A stretch of DNA of 64,000 nt from Ancylobacter dichloromethanicus (GTDB lineage: Bacteria > Pseudomonadota > Alphaproteobacteria > Rhizobiales > Xanthobacteraceae): positions 62,001-126,000 of the forward strand of contig NZ_JAHBGC010000020.1 of the NCBI RefSeq assembly GCF_018390645.1, written 5' to 3'. A program made the position numbers and the translations under genes. Shown piece by piece: positions 46,200 through 55,391 of this stretch; within the stretch, counting starts at the first letter, position 1, and every line of letters starts with the position of its first letter. The notes beneath the pieces were generated by a model. The model saw only the letters and a list, made by a program, of their open reading frames with translations, had not been told where the DNA came from and made no database searches.

Positions 46200-48272
46200 C
46201 TACTTCCACATCGCCCGCATGCGCGCGCCGAGGTCGACGCTCGCGCGCGGCTCGCCGGTGGCGCCCGGCGCCTCGGCCTGTGCCGGCGGCCAGCTGGCCA
46301 TGGCAAAGCGGTTGAGGATGGTGGGCGGGATGAAGCGGGTGCGGGCGGCGTAGACGTGGCGGTCGCCGCGCGCCGCCTGACCATGGGTGAAGAAGCGCTG
46401 CGGCAGCATCAGGTGCAGGCTGTCCTTGGCCCGCGTCATGGCGACATAGAGCAGGCGGCGTTCCTCCTCGATCTCCTCGCGGGTGCCGGCGCCGAGGTCG
46501 ATCGGGATGCAGCCATCGACCACGTTGAGCACGAACACCGATTTCCATTCCTGCCCCTTGGCGGAATGGATGGTGGAGAGGATGAGATAGTCCTCGTCGA
46601 GATGCGGCGGCCCGGCCTCGGCGCTGGTGGCGCTGGGCGGGTCGAGCGTCAGCTCGGTGAGGAAGCGGGCGCGGGAGGGATAGCTCGCCGCGATCTGCGC
46701 GAGCTGCACCAGATCGGCCTGCCGGCTGCCGGCATCCTCGTGCAGGCGCTCCAGCAGCGGCTCGTACCACGCCCGCACGCGGTCGAGTTCGCCCGGCCAG
46801 CCGGCGGTATTCGCCTTGAGATCGCGCGTCATGGCGAGAAAGGACGGCCATTCCGTTTCCGCGCGGGCCGGGGGCGTGACGGTTTCCAGCGCCGGCAGCA
46901 GCGCGCCGGCGGAAGCCACCGCGTCGAGGATGCGCCCGGCGGTGGCCGGGCCGAGCCCGGACATGAGGCGCAGCACGCGGAAACCGGCGACGCGGTCGCG
47001 CGGATTCTCGATGAAGCGCAGGACGCCGAGCACATCCTTCACATGGGCGGAATCGAGGAATTTGAGCCCGCCGAACTTGACGAACGGGATGTTGCGGCGG
47101 GTCAGTTCCACCTCCAGCGGCCCGCTGTGATGGGCGGCGCGGAACAGCACCGCCTGCGCCTTCAGGGCGATGCCGTCCTCGCGGTTCTCCAGCACCCGGG
47201 TGGCGATGAAATTGGCCTGCTCGATCTCGTCGCGTACCCCCACCAGCACCGGCCGTTCGCTGCCCGTCCGCTCGGACCAGAGGTTCTTGGCGTAGCGCTC
47301 GCTGGCGAAGTCGATCACCGCATTGGCGGCGGCGAGGATGGGCTGGGTGGAGCGGTAGTTCTGCTCCAGCATCACCGTGTCGGCGCGGGGGGTGAAATGG
47401 CCGGGAAAGTCGAGGATGTTGCGCACCGTGGCGGCGCGGAAGGAATAGATCGACTGCGCGTCGTCGCCGACCACGGTGAGGCCGCGCCCGTCCGGCTTCA
47501 GCCCCAGCAGGATGGAGGACTGGAGCCTGTTGGTGTCCTGATATTCGTCGACCAGCACATGGTCGAACCGGCCGGACACCTCGGCGGCGAGCGCCTTCTC
47601 GGCCATCATCTGCGCCCAGTAGAGCAGCAGGTCGTCGTAATCGAGCACGTTCTGGCGCTGCTTGGCCTCGACATAAGCGGCGAAGATCGCCTTCAGCTCG
47701 GCGTTCCAACCGGCACACCAGGGGAAGGCGCGGCCGATCACTTCTTCCAGCGGCTGTTCGGCATTCACCGCGCGGGAATAGATGGCGATGAGCGTGCCCT
47801 TGGCGGGGAAGCGTTTCTCGGTCTTCGAGAATCCCAGCTCGTGGCGGATGAGGTTGATGAGGTCGGCGCTGTCCTCGCGGTCGTGGATGGTGAAGTTCGG
47901 GTCGAGCCCGATCTCCCGCGCGTGGTCGCGCAGCAGGCGGGCGCCGATGCCGTGGAAGGTGCCGGCCCAGGTGAGCCCCTCGGTCAGCGCGCGCGCGTCC
48001 GCCCCCAGCACCCGCGCGGCGATGCGCTCCACCCGGCGCGCCATCTCTGCCGCCGCCCGGCGCGAGAAGGTGAGCAGCAGGATGCGGCGCGGGTCGGCCT
48101 TGTTGACGATGAGATGGGCGACGCGATGGGCCAGCGTGTCGGTCTTGCCCGAACCGGCGCCGGCAATGACCAGCAGCGGCCCGCCGACAACCTCGCCGGC
48201 CCCGCTTATGCCGTGCTCGACCGCCCGCCGCTGCTGCGGGTTGAGCCTGTCAAGATAGGCGGCGGGGAGCAT
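46200..48272 (-). CDS. UvrD/Rep-family superfamily I DNA helicase
   Basis: 690 residues. Motifs in order: Q-motif RLNPQQRRAVEHG, Walker A AGAGSGKT, Ia LTFSRRAA, II VDEYQDTN, III VGDDAQSIYSFR, IV/IVa QNYRST, V ILSTIHSAKGQEWKSVF, VI VAMTRAK. The NTPase core and the 2B-like insertion are shorter than UvrD (about 720) and it lacks the C-terminal Tudor-like segment. ATG 48272 was taken as start; a GTG 15 codons earlier is possible. Probable 3'-5' helicase in replication or repair. Confidence 0.93.
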   Translation of the reverse strand: MLPAAYLDRLNPQQRRAVEHGISGAGEVVGGPLLVIAGAGSGKTDTLAHRVAHLIVNKADPRRILLLTFSRRAAAEMARRVERIAARVLGADARALTEGLTWAGTFHGIGARLLRDHAREIGLDPNFTIHDREDSADLINLIRHELGFSKTEKRFPAKGTLIAIYSRAVNAEQPLEEVIGRAFPWCAGWNAELKAIFAAYVEAKQRQNVLDYDDLLLYWAQMMAEKALAAEVSGRFDHVLVDEYQDTNRLQSSILLGLKPDGRGLTVVGDDAQSIYSFRAATVRNILDFPGHFTPRADTVMLEQNYRSTQPILAAANAVIDFASERYAKNLWSERTGSERPVLVGVRDEIEQANFIATRVLENREDGIALKAQAVLFRAAHHSGPLEVELTRRNIPFVKFGGLKFLDSAHVKDVLGVLRFIENPRDRVAGFRVLRLMSGLGPATAGRILDAVASAGALLPALETVTPPARAETEWPSFLAMTRDLKANTAGWPGELDRVRAWYEPLLERLHEDAGSRQADLVQLAQIAASYPSRARFLTELTLDPPSATSAEAGPPHLDEDYLILSTIHSAKGQEWKSVFVLNVVDGCIPIDLGAGTREEIEEERRLLYVAMTRAKDSLHLMLPQRFFTHGQAARGDRHVYAARTRFIPPTILNRFAMASWPPAQAEAPGATGEPRASVDLGARMRAMWK

Positions 48273-48363
48273 GAACGGACGAATCTCCGGAAGCGGATCA
48301 GCCTTCCCAGAGAGCACGTTTCGCGTTTTGTTCGCAACCGCCAGCCCGGCCGGTGCGCACGCG

Positions 48364-48392
48364 AAAAGACCGCCCGGGGGAGAGCGGCCTTT
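48364..48392 (-). terminator. Intrinsic terminator after small secreted protein gene
   Basis: Minus strand AAAGGCCGC / GCGGTCTTT (one G-T pair) around a GC-rich loop, followed by TCGCG; 34 nt past the stop at 48426. Confidence 0.6.
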
Positions 48393-48425
48393 CCGTTGAA
48401 GCGACGGTTCGTGGGGATGCGGAGG

Positions 48426-48758
48426 TCAGCAGGGGGTCTGCTGGCTGGTGCAGTCGCGGTTCGATTTGGTGTCATCGGCCTGGTCGGCATTGGCGGGGAC
48501 CTTGCTGCCGCTGGTGCCCATGGTGCCGCCGGTGGTGGTGTTGCGCCCCTCCGACCCCATGCCCGACCCGGCCGCCGGGTTCATGCCCCCGGCCGTGCTG
48601 TCGGTGGTGCCGGAACTGCCGGAGGCGGCGCCGCCCGTGTTGGACGCGCCGGCGCTCGACGAGGCGCCATCCGAACCGGCGCTCTGCGCGAAGGCGGGGC
48701 CGCTAAGGGCGAGCATGGCGGCGAGCACGGCGGCAGAAGTCATCTTGGCGTTGATCAT
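48426..48758 (-). CDS. Small secreted Gly/Ser/Thr-rich protein
   Basis: 110 residues: signal peptide (MINAKMTSAAVLAAMLALSG, then PAFAQ) followed by a low-complexity region of Gly, Ser, Ala and Thr, and a short C-terminus with two cysteines (RDCTSQQTPC). AGGAGGATATCC is an excellent ribosome-binding site. Likely disordered and exported. Similar proteins in this order are unannotated; no function can be given. Confidence 0.7.
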   Translation of the reverse strand: MINAKMTSAAVLAAMLALSGPAFAQSAGSDGASSSAGASNTGGAASGSSGTTDSTAGGMNPAAGSGMGSEGRNTTTGGTMGTSGSKVPANADQADDTKSNRDCTSQQTPC

Positions 48759-48978
48759 GGATATCCTCCTGTTGATGTAAGGATAATCCCGAATATTGCG
48801 TATGGTTCCGTAGATCAATTCAGGCTTTCGTGCCCTAATTTACTACCTTTCGACTGCAATATAGTAGCTATGAAGGGCTTATCTGGCCGAATATTACCGT
48901 CTCTGCGTGAATATGGCACCGGTGCGCAGGCCGGGCGCCGCGCAGCGAACGCCGCTGGCGGCGCCTTTTGGCGCGTCG

Positions 48979-49011
48979 AAAAGGCCGCGCGCCCCGCGGG
49001 CGCGCACGGCC
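48979..49011 (-). terminator. Intrinsic terminator after HdeA/HdeB-like gene
   Basis: Minus strand GGCCGTGCGCGCCC / GGGCGCGCGGCC, loop GCG, one bulge, then TTTT. Lies 25 nt downstream of the stop codon. Confidence 0.8.
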
Positions 49012-49035
49012 GGAAGGGGGAGGCGAGGGGCGCCG

Positions 49036-49365
49036 TCAGTCGCCGAACAGTTCGTCGGTGGCGGTGATGAGCCCGATGCTCGGATTGGCGGCGCAGTACT
49101 CGCCGAGCTCGCCGGCATTCTCGACGAACTTGTCGGTGTCGATCACCGGCGGGGCGTCGACATCCTTGTAATAGGCGTCGAGCCAGGCCAGCGTGAGCAT
49201 GATCTCGGTCTTGTCGCTTTCGAGGAACTGACCGCAGGTGGTGGTCGAAAGGTCGATCTTGTCCGCCATGGCGGCGAGGGGCAGGCACAGCACGGCGACG
49301 CACGCAATGGCAAGGCGTGCGGAAACGTGGCACGCGGAGGCACGGGCCAGGGCAAGCTTTTTCAT
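49036..49365 (-). CDS. HdeA/HdeB-family periplasmic acid-stress chaperone-like protein
   Basis: 109 residues: signal peptide (MKKLALARASACHVSARLAI ... AMA), then a small helical domain with TTTCGQFLESDKTEIMLTLA, LDAYYKDV and GEYCAANPS. The two cysteines (TTCGQF and EYCAA) form the conserved disulfide. HdeA/B prevent aggregation in acid, and rhizobial members exist. ATG 49365 gives the family N-terminus. Confidence 0.82.
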   Translation of the reverse strand: MKKLALARASACHVSARLAIACVAVLCLPLAAMADKIDLSTTTCGQFLESDKTEIMLTLAWLDAYYKDVDAPPVIDTDKFVENAGELGEYCAANPSIGLITATDELFGD

Positions 49366-49462
49366 GGGACAACCTGCGCGATGAAGGTCCGGAACGGGAC
49401 CGCGCGACGCTACCATGCCACCGCACGGCGCGCCATGATCCCGCCGCCGCCGTCAGCCAGGT

Positions 49463-49768
49463 TCAGCCGCGCTTGCGCACGAATTCGGTGCGCAGCACCA
49501 GGCCCTTGATGGCCTCGAAGCGGCAGTCGATCTCTTCCGGGTTGTCGGTGAGGCGGATGGTCTTGATCACCGTGCCCTGCTTGAGCGTCTGGCCGGCGCC
49601 CTTGACCTTGAGATCCTTGATCAGCACCACGGAATCGCCGTCCGCCAGCACGGTGCCGGAGGCATCGCGCACCTCCGGCCGGGCGGCCGCGGCGGCCTTC
49701 ATTTCCGAGGCCGGGCGCCACTCCCCGGTGGCTTCGTCATAGACATAGGCATCGTCGTCGTCGGCCAT
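49463..49768 (-). CDS. PhnA/YjdM-like protein lacking the N-terminal zinc ribbon
   Basis: 101 residues. The C-terminal PhnA domain is well conserved (VRDASGTVLADGDSVVLIKDLKVKG style), ending ALVLRTEF-type strand then VRKRG. The E. coli protein has a CPKC...CPEC zinc ribbon before this; here the N-terminus is acidic (MADDDDAYVYDEATGEW) without cysteines. Function of the family is not established despite the historical link to alkylphosphonate. Confidence 0.82.
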   Translation of the reverse strand: MADDDDAYVYDEATGEWRPASEMKAAAAARPEVRDASGTVLADGDSVVLIKDLKVKGAGQTLKQGTVIKTIRLTDNPEEIDCRFEAIKGLVLRTEFVRKRG

Positions 49769-49803
49769 GTCGGCCTCCCTGGGGGCGTCCTGGTGGGGCA
49801 AGA

Positions 49804-49833
49804 GAAAAAGGCGGAGCCAGCGGCCCCGCCCTT
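49804..49833 (-). terminator. Intrinsic terminator after ilvD
   Basis: Minus strand AAGGGCGGGGCC / GGCTCCGCCTTTT with GCT loop, followed by TTTTTCTC; 44 nt past the ilvD stop. Confidence 0.78.
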
Positions 49834-49877
49834 CGTGTCGTTCTGCCGGGCGATGCCGGCCGTCAAAGAGAGGCGGC

Positions 49878-51710
49878 TCAGGGCACCTGCCGCACCGCGC
49901 CCTTGGCGGCGCTGGTGGCGAGCGCGGCATAGGCCTTGAGCGCGGTGGTGACGTTGCGCTTGCGCGGCGCGGCCGGGGTCCAGCCCTTGGCCTGCTGCGC
50001 CTCGCGGCGGGCGGCCAGTTCGGCCTCGTCCACGGCGAGATGGATGCGCCGGTTGGGAATGTCGATCTCGATCACATCGCCCTCGCGCACCAGCCCGATG
50101 GTGCCGCCCTCGGCCGCTTCCGGCGAGACGTGGCCGATGGACAGGCCCGAGGAGCCGCCGGAGAAGCGCCCGTCGGTGATGAGCGCGCATTCCTTGCCCA
50201 GCCCCTTCGATTTCAGGTAGCTGGTCGGGTAGAGCATCTCCTGCATGCCCGGCCCGCCGCGCGGCCCCTCATAGCGGATAAGCACGATCTGGCCCGGCGC
50301 CACGCGGTTGCCGAGAATGCCGGAGACGGCGTCGTCCTGGCTCTCGAACACGCGCGCGGTGCCGGTGAACTTCAGGATGCTCTCGTCGACGCCCGCCGTC
50401 TTCACGATGCAGCCATCCTCGGCGAGGTTGCCAAAGAGCACGGCGAGCCCGCCATCCCGGGAGAAGGCGTGCTCGAGGTCGCGGATCACGCCCTTCTCGC
50501 GGTCGAGGTCGACCTCGTCGTAGCGGGCGGCCTGGCTGAAGGCGACCTGGGTCGGCACCCCGCCCGGCGCGGCGCGGAAGAATTCGTGCACCGCTTCGCT
50601 GCTGTTGCGCTTCACGTCCCAGTGCTCCAGCGCGGCGCCGAGCGAGGCGGCGTGGATCGAGCCGACCGAGGTGTCGATGAGGCCGGCGCGGTCGAGTTCG
50701 CCGAGAATGCCCATGATGCCGCCGGCGCGGTGGACGTCCTCCACATGCACGTCGGGCACCGCCGGGGCGACCTTGCACAGCACCGGCACCCGGCGCGAGA
50801 GCCGGTCGATGTCGGCCATGGTGAAGGGCACCTCGCCCTCATGGGCGGCGGCGAGCAGGTGCAGCACGGTGTTGGTCGAACCGCCCATGGCGATGTCCAG
50901 CGTCATCGCGTTCTCGAAGGCGGCGAAGCTCGCCACCGCGCGCGGCAGGATGCTGGCATCGTCCTGCTCGTAATAGCGGCGGGCGAGGTCGACGATGGTG
51001 TGGCCGGCTTCGACGAACAGGCGCTTGCGGTCGGCATGGGTGGCGAGCGTCGAGCCGTTGCCCGGCAGCGCGAGGCCGAGCGCCTCGGTGAGGCAGTTCA
51101 TCGAATTGGCGGTGAACATGCCCGAGCAGGAGCCGCAGGTCGGGCAGGCCGAGCGCTCGATGACGGCGACGTCTTCTTCCGAGATGCGGTCGTCGGCGGC
51201 GGCGACCATGGCGTCGACGAGGTCGAGCGCCTTGGTCTTGCCGTTCAGCACCACCTTGCCGGCTTCCATCGGGCCGCCGGAGACGAACACGGTGGGGATG
51301 TTGAGGCGCAGCGAGGCCATCAGCATGCCGGGGGTGATCTTGTCGCAGTTGGAGATGCAGACCATGGCGTCGGCGCAATGGGCGTTGACCATGTACTCGA
51401 CACTGTCGGCGATGAGTTCGCGCGAGGGCAGCGAATAGAGCATGCCGTCATGGCCCATGGCGATGCCGTCATCGACCGCGATGGTGTTGAACTCCTTGGC
51501 GACGCCGCCCGCCGCCTCGATCTCCCGCGCCACCAGCTGGCCGAGATCCTTCAGGTGCACATGGCCGGGCACGAACTGGGTGAAGGAGTTGACCACGGCG
51601 ATGATCGGCTTGCCGAAATCGCCGTCCTTCATGCCGGTGGCGCGCCAGAGGCCGCGCGCGCCGGCCATGTTGCGGCCATGGGTCGTGGTGCGGGAGCGAT
51701 AGGCGGGCAT
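49878..51710 (-). CDS. ilvD: Dihydroxy-acid dehydratase
   Basis: 610 residues. Converts dihydroxyisovalerate and dihydroxymethylvalerate to keto acids in branched-chain amino-acid synthesis, using an Fe-S cluster. Conserved sites: [35 protein letters not shown] with cysteines, and [12 protein letters not shown]. Start ATG 51710 is [20 protein letters not shown], the family N-terminus. Length is normal. Confidence 0.97.
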   Translation of the reverse strand: MPAYRSRTTTHGRNMAGARGLWRATGMKDGDFGKPIIAVVNSFTQFVPGHVHLKDLGQLVAREIEAAGGVAKEFNTIAVDDGIAMGHDGMLYSLPSRELIADSVEYMVNAHCADAMVCISNCDKITPGMLMASLRLNIPTVFVSGGPMEAGKVVLNGKTKALDLVDAMVAAADDRISEEDVAVIERSACPTCGSCSGMFTANSMNCLTEALGLALPGNGSTLATHADRKRLFVEAGHTIVDLARRYYEQDDASILPRAVASFAAFENAMTLDIAMGGSTNTVLHLLAAAHEGEVPFTMADIDRLSRRVPVLCKVAPAVPDVHVEDVHRAGGIMGILGELDRAGLIDTSVGSIHAASLGAALEHWDVKRNSSEAVHEFFRAAPGGVPTQVAFSQAARYDEVDLDREKGVIRDLEHAFSRDGGLAVLFGNLAEDGCIVKTAGVDESILKFTGTARVFESQDDAVSGILGNRVAPGQIVLIRYEGPRGGPGMQEMLYPTSYLKSKGLGKECALITDGRFSGGSSGLSIGHVSPEAAEGGTIGLVREGDVIEIDIPNRRIHLAVDEAELAARREAQQAKGWTPAAPRKRNVTTALKAYAALATSAAKGAVRQVP

Positions 51711-51816
51711 GGAATTCCTCCAAACTCTCTGCCGCGCTTATGCCCCCCGCCTGCCTGTCGCGCAACCGTTTATGACGCGGCGATGATACCTGCGGGCACT
51801 GAAGCCCGGCTCCGGC

Positions 51817-52128
51817 TCACCGCCACCTGAAGCGCCGCTCGCGGCAGAGCTGGCCGACCAGGCACTGCGCCTCGTCGCGGGTCGGGATCCAGGCCGGCTT
51901 GGAGCGCTTCGACCGGCAATAGCCGGCATCGGTGACGAAGCGGTCATAGAGGTTCGGCCCGGTGCCGATGACCACGGCGCCCTCCCGCCGCACCAGCGCC
52001 CGCGCCTGCGCGCAGCTCATGGAGAGCGAGTTGGGCATGACCTGCGCCTGCGCCGGCGCGGCCGGCAGGGCGAGGAGGGCGGCAAACGCCGACATGGCCA
52101 GGACGTGCAGGGAGAAGGAGGCGGGCAT
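51817..52128 (-). CDS. Small secreted protein of unknown function
   Basis: 103 residues: signal peptide ending AQAQ (ALLALPAAPAQAQ), then NSLSMSCAQARALVRREGAV, DRFVTDAGYC, and DEAQCLVGQLC with four cysteines in total. The cysteine spacing suggests a disulfide-bonded fold. Recurs as a hypothetical in this order; no function known. Confidence 0.72.
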   Translation of the reverse strand: MPASFSLHVLAMSAFAALLALPAAPAQAQVMPNSLSMSCAQARALVRREGAVVIGTGPNLYDRFVTDAGYCRSKRSKPAWIPTRDEAQCLVGQLCRERRFRWR

Positions 52129-52308
52129 GACAGGACCTTGTCGCGGCGCTCGTCATCGGTGGAACGGGGCGGTGTCGGGATGTCGACGCGGCACCGGACG
52201 TCAGGGACGAGCGCTGCGCGCCTTCGGTGTGTGTGCGGTTCCGCACGGAAGGGGCGGCCGCCATGGCCGTGCCGGCGCGCCGCCGCCACGGCCGGGGGGG
52301 ATCGGCAC

Positions 52309-52638
52309 CTACCTCCGGCACGCCGCCAGATAGGCAAGCATGCCGATTGTGAGCAGGCCGGCAAATGCCACGGCGGGATGCCGCCGGACCTGCTCCGCCA
52401 CCTCGTCGGCGGCGTGCCGGGCGTGGCTGCCGGCTCCCTCGAGAAAATCGGCGCCGCCTGCCGCGGCGTAGTCGAGCGCGGCGCCGGCGCGGGAGGCACC
52501 GTGGCGGGCGTACCGGCCTGCATAATGGCGTATGCCGTCGCTGCCCCGGCTGGCCATCGCCCCCGCGAGCTTGGCGACGTCGCGGCGGAGGGCGTCCAGA
52601 TCTTTCGAGATGGCGTCGAATTCGGAGGTGCTGGCCAT
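52309..52638 (-). CDS. ElaB/YqjD-like (DUF883-type) membrane-anchored protein
   Basis: 109 residues: a long amphipathic N-terminal helix (LDALRRDVAKLAGAMASRGS), a middle helix (AAGGADFLEGAG), then HPAVAFAGLLTIGMLAYLAA as a single C-terminal membrane anchor. This arrangement is that of ElaB/YqjD proteins, linked in E. coli to ribosome association in stationary phase. No ribosome work is known for this lineage. Confidence 0.72.
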   Translation of the reverse strand: MASTSEFDAISKDLDALRRDVAKLAGAMASRGSDGIRHYAGRYARHGASRAGAALDYAAAGGADFLEGAGSHARHAADEVAEQVRRHPAVAFAGLLTIGMLAYLAACRR

Positions 52639-52694
52639 GAGTGTGCTCCTGAGTCGGGTGGGGGAAACGCGGCGCGTCGCCGCTTGTTCCCGCC

Positions 52695-52800
52695 CCTGGA
52701 GTCCGTCCGGTGAAAGCCGGTTATCGGACGGGCTCCAGGTGTTTGTTTTTACGCATTTTCTTCACGCGAACCGGAACCCACTTCGCTCGAAAACGCTCTA
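52695..52800. repeat. Intergenic repeat of the CACCTGGAGC/GAAGAAAATGCG class
   Basis: Reading the minus strand, TAGAGCGTTTTCGAGCGAAG leads to GGTTCGCGTGAAGAAAATGC and GTAAAAACAAACACCTGGAG, then an inverted repeat (CTGGAGTCCGTCCG / CGGACGGGCTCCAG, 52695-52739). This matches a repeat family scattered in Hyphomicrobiales genomes. It also supplies the stop codon of the adjacent gene. Confidence 0.8.
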
Positions 52801-53040
52801 GCCAGCGTCGCCTCCGATGGTCGGGACAAGCGGCGTCGCGTCGACCTCGATCTCGACCACCAACCGGCGAATATCCGGACAGCCCGACATCACGGCCCAG
52901 CCGTGAATAATGGCGGCGGCCTCGTCATAGGTCGGCACGACGGTCTGGAGCTTCATCGCAAGACGACCTTGCCGGCGGTCGAAGGCGATGCTCGAGGGCT
53001 CGACGTCAAATTTCCGGGCAAGCATGGGCTGAGCAACCAT
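52798..53040 (-). CDS. Hypothetical protein ending in a repeat element
   Basis: 80 residues starting MVAQPMLARKFDVEP. GGGGAGG lies eight nt upstream of the ATG, a strong site. Middle: YDEAAAIIHGWAVMSGCPDI; C-terminus IEVDATPLVPTIGGDAG. The TAG stop is the first three bases of the repeat at 52695-52800, so the gene may have been cut short by the repeat. No family recognised. Confidence 0.6.
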   Translation of the reverse strand: MVAQPMLARKFDVEPSSIAFDRRQGRLAMKLQTVVPTYDEAAAIIHGWAVMSGCPDIRRLVVEIEVDATPLVPTIGGDAG

Positions 53041-53194
53041 GGGCTAACCTCCCCATTGTAACAATCGTTAACAATGGGTGAACGAAAAGGTTCCACGATT
53101 TTGCGCGCAGGGCGGGGCGCAGCGGCCCCGCCCGACAGCGGCCGCCGCTCAAGGTTCCCCAGGGCCGGAAATCGGCGCGGCTTTCTCAAGGGAT

Positions 53195-53270
53195 TGGTGG
53201 GCCCGGCAGGACTCGAACCTGCAACCAGACCGTTATGAGCGGTCGGCTCTAACCATTGAGCTACAGGCCC
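53195..53270 (-). tRNA. tRNA-Ile2 (anticodon CAU, lysidine-modified)
   Basis: Complete cloverleaf on the minus strand: acceptor GGGCCTG / CGGGCCC, D arm with GGTTAG, anticodon stem GACCG / CGGTC around CTCATAA, T arm GTTCGAGTC, A73 and encoded CCA. Anticodon is CAT. Acceptor pairs C4-G69 and C5-G68 are the determinants that TilS recognises, so this is tRNA-Ile2 rather than elongator tRNA-Met (which has a different pair 4). Spans positions with CCA. Confidence 0.9.
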
Positions 53271-53536
53271 GTCCGAGGGCGCGCCGGAGTGGCGGGCGAG
53301 GGAAACTAGCAAAGGGGCGCGCCCGCGCCAACCGTGCCGGGCCGTTCGTCCACGTCGGCGTTGACACGGCCTGTGGGAAGGTGCGGAAAGCGCGACCAGA
53401 TACGCGTTCGGCCGGCGCCGCCGCAATCCCGCCGCCTTCGCGAAGTGCTCTGGCGTGCCGCACCGTCATTCCGGCAGGTCAGACCAGGCGCCGACGGGTT
53501 CCAAGCCACGCCGGCACGTTCAAGGAAGTGAAAGAC

Positions 53537-54256
53537 ATGAAGCTCATCCGCGCCACCCTGTGCGCCGCCGCGCTGCTCGCCAGCCTGTCGCCGCTCGCCG
53601 CGCAGGACATCGCCAGTTCGCCGCGCCGGGCCACCCTCACGGTCTCCGGCGAGGGCAAGGCGAGCGCGGCGCCGGACATGGCGACCCTCACCTCCGGCGT
53701 GGTGAGCGAAGGCAAGACCGCACGCGAGGCGCTCGATGCCAATTCCGGCGCCGTGGCGGCGATGATCGACTCGATCAAGGCGGCCGGCATCGAGGCGCGC
53801 GACATCTCCACCTCCGGATTCTCGGTGCAGCCGCGCTATGCGCCGCAGAAGAAGGAGGACGACGCGCTACGCATCGCCGGCTATCAGGTGACCAATGCGG
53901 TGACCGTGCAGCTGCGCGATCTCGGCAAGCTGGGCGACCTGCTCGACCAGTTGGTGACCAGCGGCGCCAACCAGATCGGCGGCATCACCTTCGACATCGC
54001 CGAGCCGGGCAAGCTGGAAGACGAGGCCCGTGTCGCGGCGGTGAAGGATGCCCGCCACCAGGCCGGCATCATCGCCGAGGCCGCCGGGGTGCGGCTGGTG
54101 CGGGTCATTTCCATCGCCGGCGAGGGCGGGGTGCGGCCGATGCCGCAGATGATGATGGCGGCCCGCGCGCCGAAGATGGATTCGGTCCCGGTCGAGGCCG
54201 GCGAGACGCAGGTCCGCGCCGGCGTCACCGTGGTCTACGAGATCGAGCCGCTCTGA
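53537..54256 (+). CDS. SIMPL-domain (DUF541) periplasmic protein
   Basis: 239 residues: signal peptide (MKLIRATLCAAALLASLSPL, then AAQ), and a SIMPL domain with RRATLTVSGEGKASAAPDMA, MIDSIKAAGIEARDISTSGF and the C-terminal GVTVVYEI. Related proteins form oligomers and may have protective or signalling roles. AGGAAG lies nine nt before ATG 53537. Its 3' end overlaps the convergent kinase gene by 22 nt. Confidence 0.88.
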   Translation: MKLIRATLCAAALLASLSPLAAQDIASSPRRATLTVSGEGKASAAPDMATLTSGVVSEGKTAREALDANSGAVAAMIDSIKAAGIEARDISTSGFSVQPRYAPQKKEDDALRIAGYQVTNAVTVQLRDLGKLGDLLDQLVTSGANQIGGITFDIAEPGKLEDEARVAAVKDARHQAGIIAEAAGVRLVRVISIAGEGGVRPMPQMMMAARAPKMDSVPVEAGETQVRAGVTVVYEIEPL

Positions 54257-55206
54257 AGCCGGGCCGACCGCGACGCCGGGGCCACGGAGGTCCCGGCGGT
54301 TTCGGGGTCGCTTCCGTCGCGCTGCGGGATTAGCAGCTTCAGCCCGCGCGGCACGATCCTGTAGGTGAGCGGCATCGCCTCGCGGCCGAGTTCGCCGTCG
54401 GTCGAGACCCAGCTGCGGGCGCGGTTGGGGCGGCGCAGGACGATGTCGCGGCCGGTGAGGCTGATGATGCCGGGATTGTCGCGCCAATTGTCGGTCACCA
54501 TGTCGGCGCCCGCCTTCAGCAGCGCCAGTGCGCCGCGATCCTCGGCGACGGTGAGTTCGAGCACGCCCTCGTCGAGCCGGCTGCGCCGCCAGCCCGGGCC
54601 GGTGAAGCGGTTGACCGACAGCAGCGCGGCGAAGGCATCGAAGCGGTGCGGCACGCCGTCCACCGTCACCTCAAGGTCGAAGCGCCCGCTGCGGCGCAGC
54701 GCGTAGACGGCGGCGATGGCGACGGCGAGAAAGCGCCAGAGCCCCCAGCGGCGGGCGGTTTCGCGGGCGCGGGCCATCTGGCTGAAGAAGCCCATGCCGG
54801 AAATGGTGTGGAAGCGCCGCCCGTTCAGCGTCGCGATGTCGATCTCCGCCGCCTGCGCGCCGCGCAGGGCGAGGATGGCGGCGGGCAGTTCGCGCGGCAT
54901 GCCGATATCGGTGGCCAGCAGGTTGAGGGTGCCGAGAGGAAGGATGCCCAGCGTCTTGCCGGTGCCTTCCAGGCTCTGCACCGCCAGGCTCACGCTGCCG
55001 TCGCCGCCGCCGACGATGACGGTCTCGTGCGCACCCGTTCCGGAGCCGCGAATGGCCTTCAGCAGGTCCTTGCCGCGCAGCAGGTGGACCTCGACGGTCC
55101 GCCCCTCGCCGTCGAGTCCGTCGGCCACCAGGGCGCGCACCTCCTCGGCGTCGCGGTCGAGCAGGGTGCCGGCATTGGCGTTGAGAAGCACGAGAAGATG
55201 GGGCAT
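54235..55206 (-). CDS. Diacylglycerol-kinase-type lipid kinase family protein
   Basis: 323 residues. N-terminal MPHLLVLLNANAGT, the nucleotide motif VGGGDGSVS, PLGTLNLLATDIGMP and a C-terminal beta domain are typical of the DagK/YegS/BmrU family. The lipid substrate is unknown. It extends 22 nt beyond the convergent SIMPL gene's stop; the C-terminal tail (SDPETAGTSVAPASRSARLQ) is unconserved, which explains the overlap. Confidence 0.88.
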   Translation of the reverse strand: MPHLLVLLNANAGTLLDRDAEEVRALVADGLDGEGRTVEVHLLRGKDLLKAIRGSGTGAHETVIVGGGDGSVSLAVQSLEGTGKTLGILPLGTLNLLATDIGMPRELPAAILALRGAQAAEIDIATLNGRRFHTISGMGFFSQMARARETARRWGLWRFLAVAIAAVYALRRSGRFDLEVTVDGVPHRFDAFAALLSVNRFTGPGWRRSRLDEGVLELTVAEDRGALALLKAGADMVTDNWRDNPGIISLTGRDIVLRRPNRARSWVSTDGELGREAMPLTYRIVPRGLKLLIPQRDGSDPETAGTSVAPASRSARLQSGSIS

Positions 55207-55391
55207 GGGGAAAACCGGATTCGCGGGGCAATGGATACTCCCTTGCAATCGCGGTCGCGCAAAGGCGTTCCTTGAAGGAACAGACACCCGCCCGCGAGCG
55301 ACGCGCCTGGCGACACGGCTGGGAGGGCGGGGACATGCCTCGGGCGGTGTCCGGCCGGACCCTGGTTTTCGCGTAGAGGCGGCACGGAATA

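Noticed and set aside
53195-53270. Elongator tRNA-Met
   Set aside because: CAT anticodon is shared, but acceptor pairs C4-G69 and C5-G68 are those of tRNA-Ile2.
55275-55289. GTTCCTTGAAGGAAC palindrome as SOS operator
   Set aside because: It is an inverted repeat rather than the direct GTTC-N7-GTTC repeat expected here, and it lies between 3' and 5' ends that do not suggest an operator.
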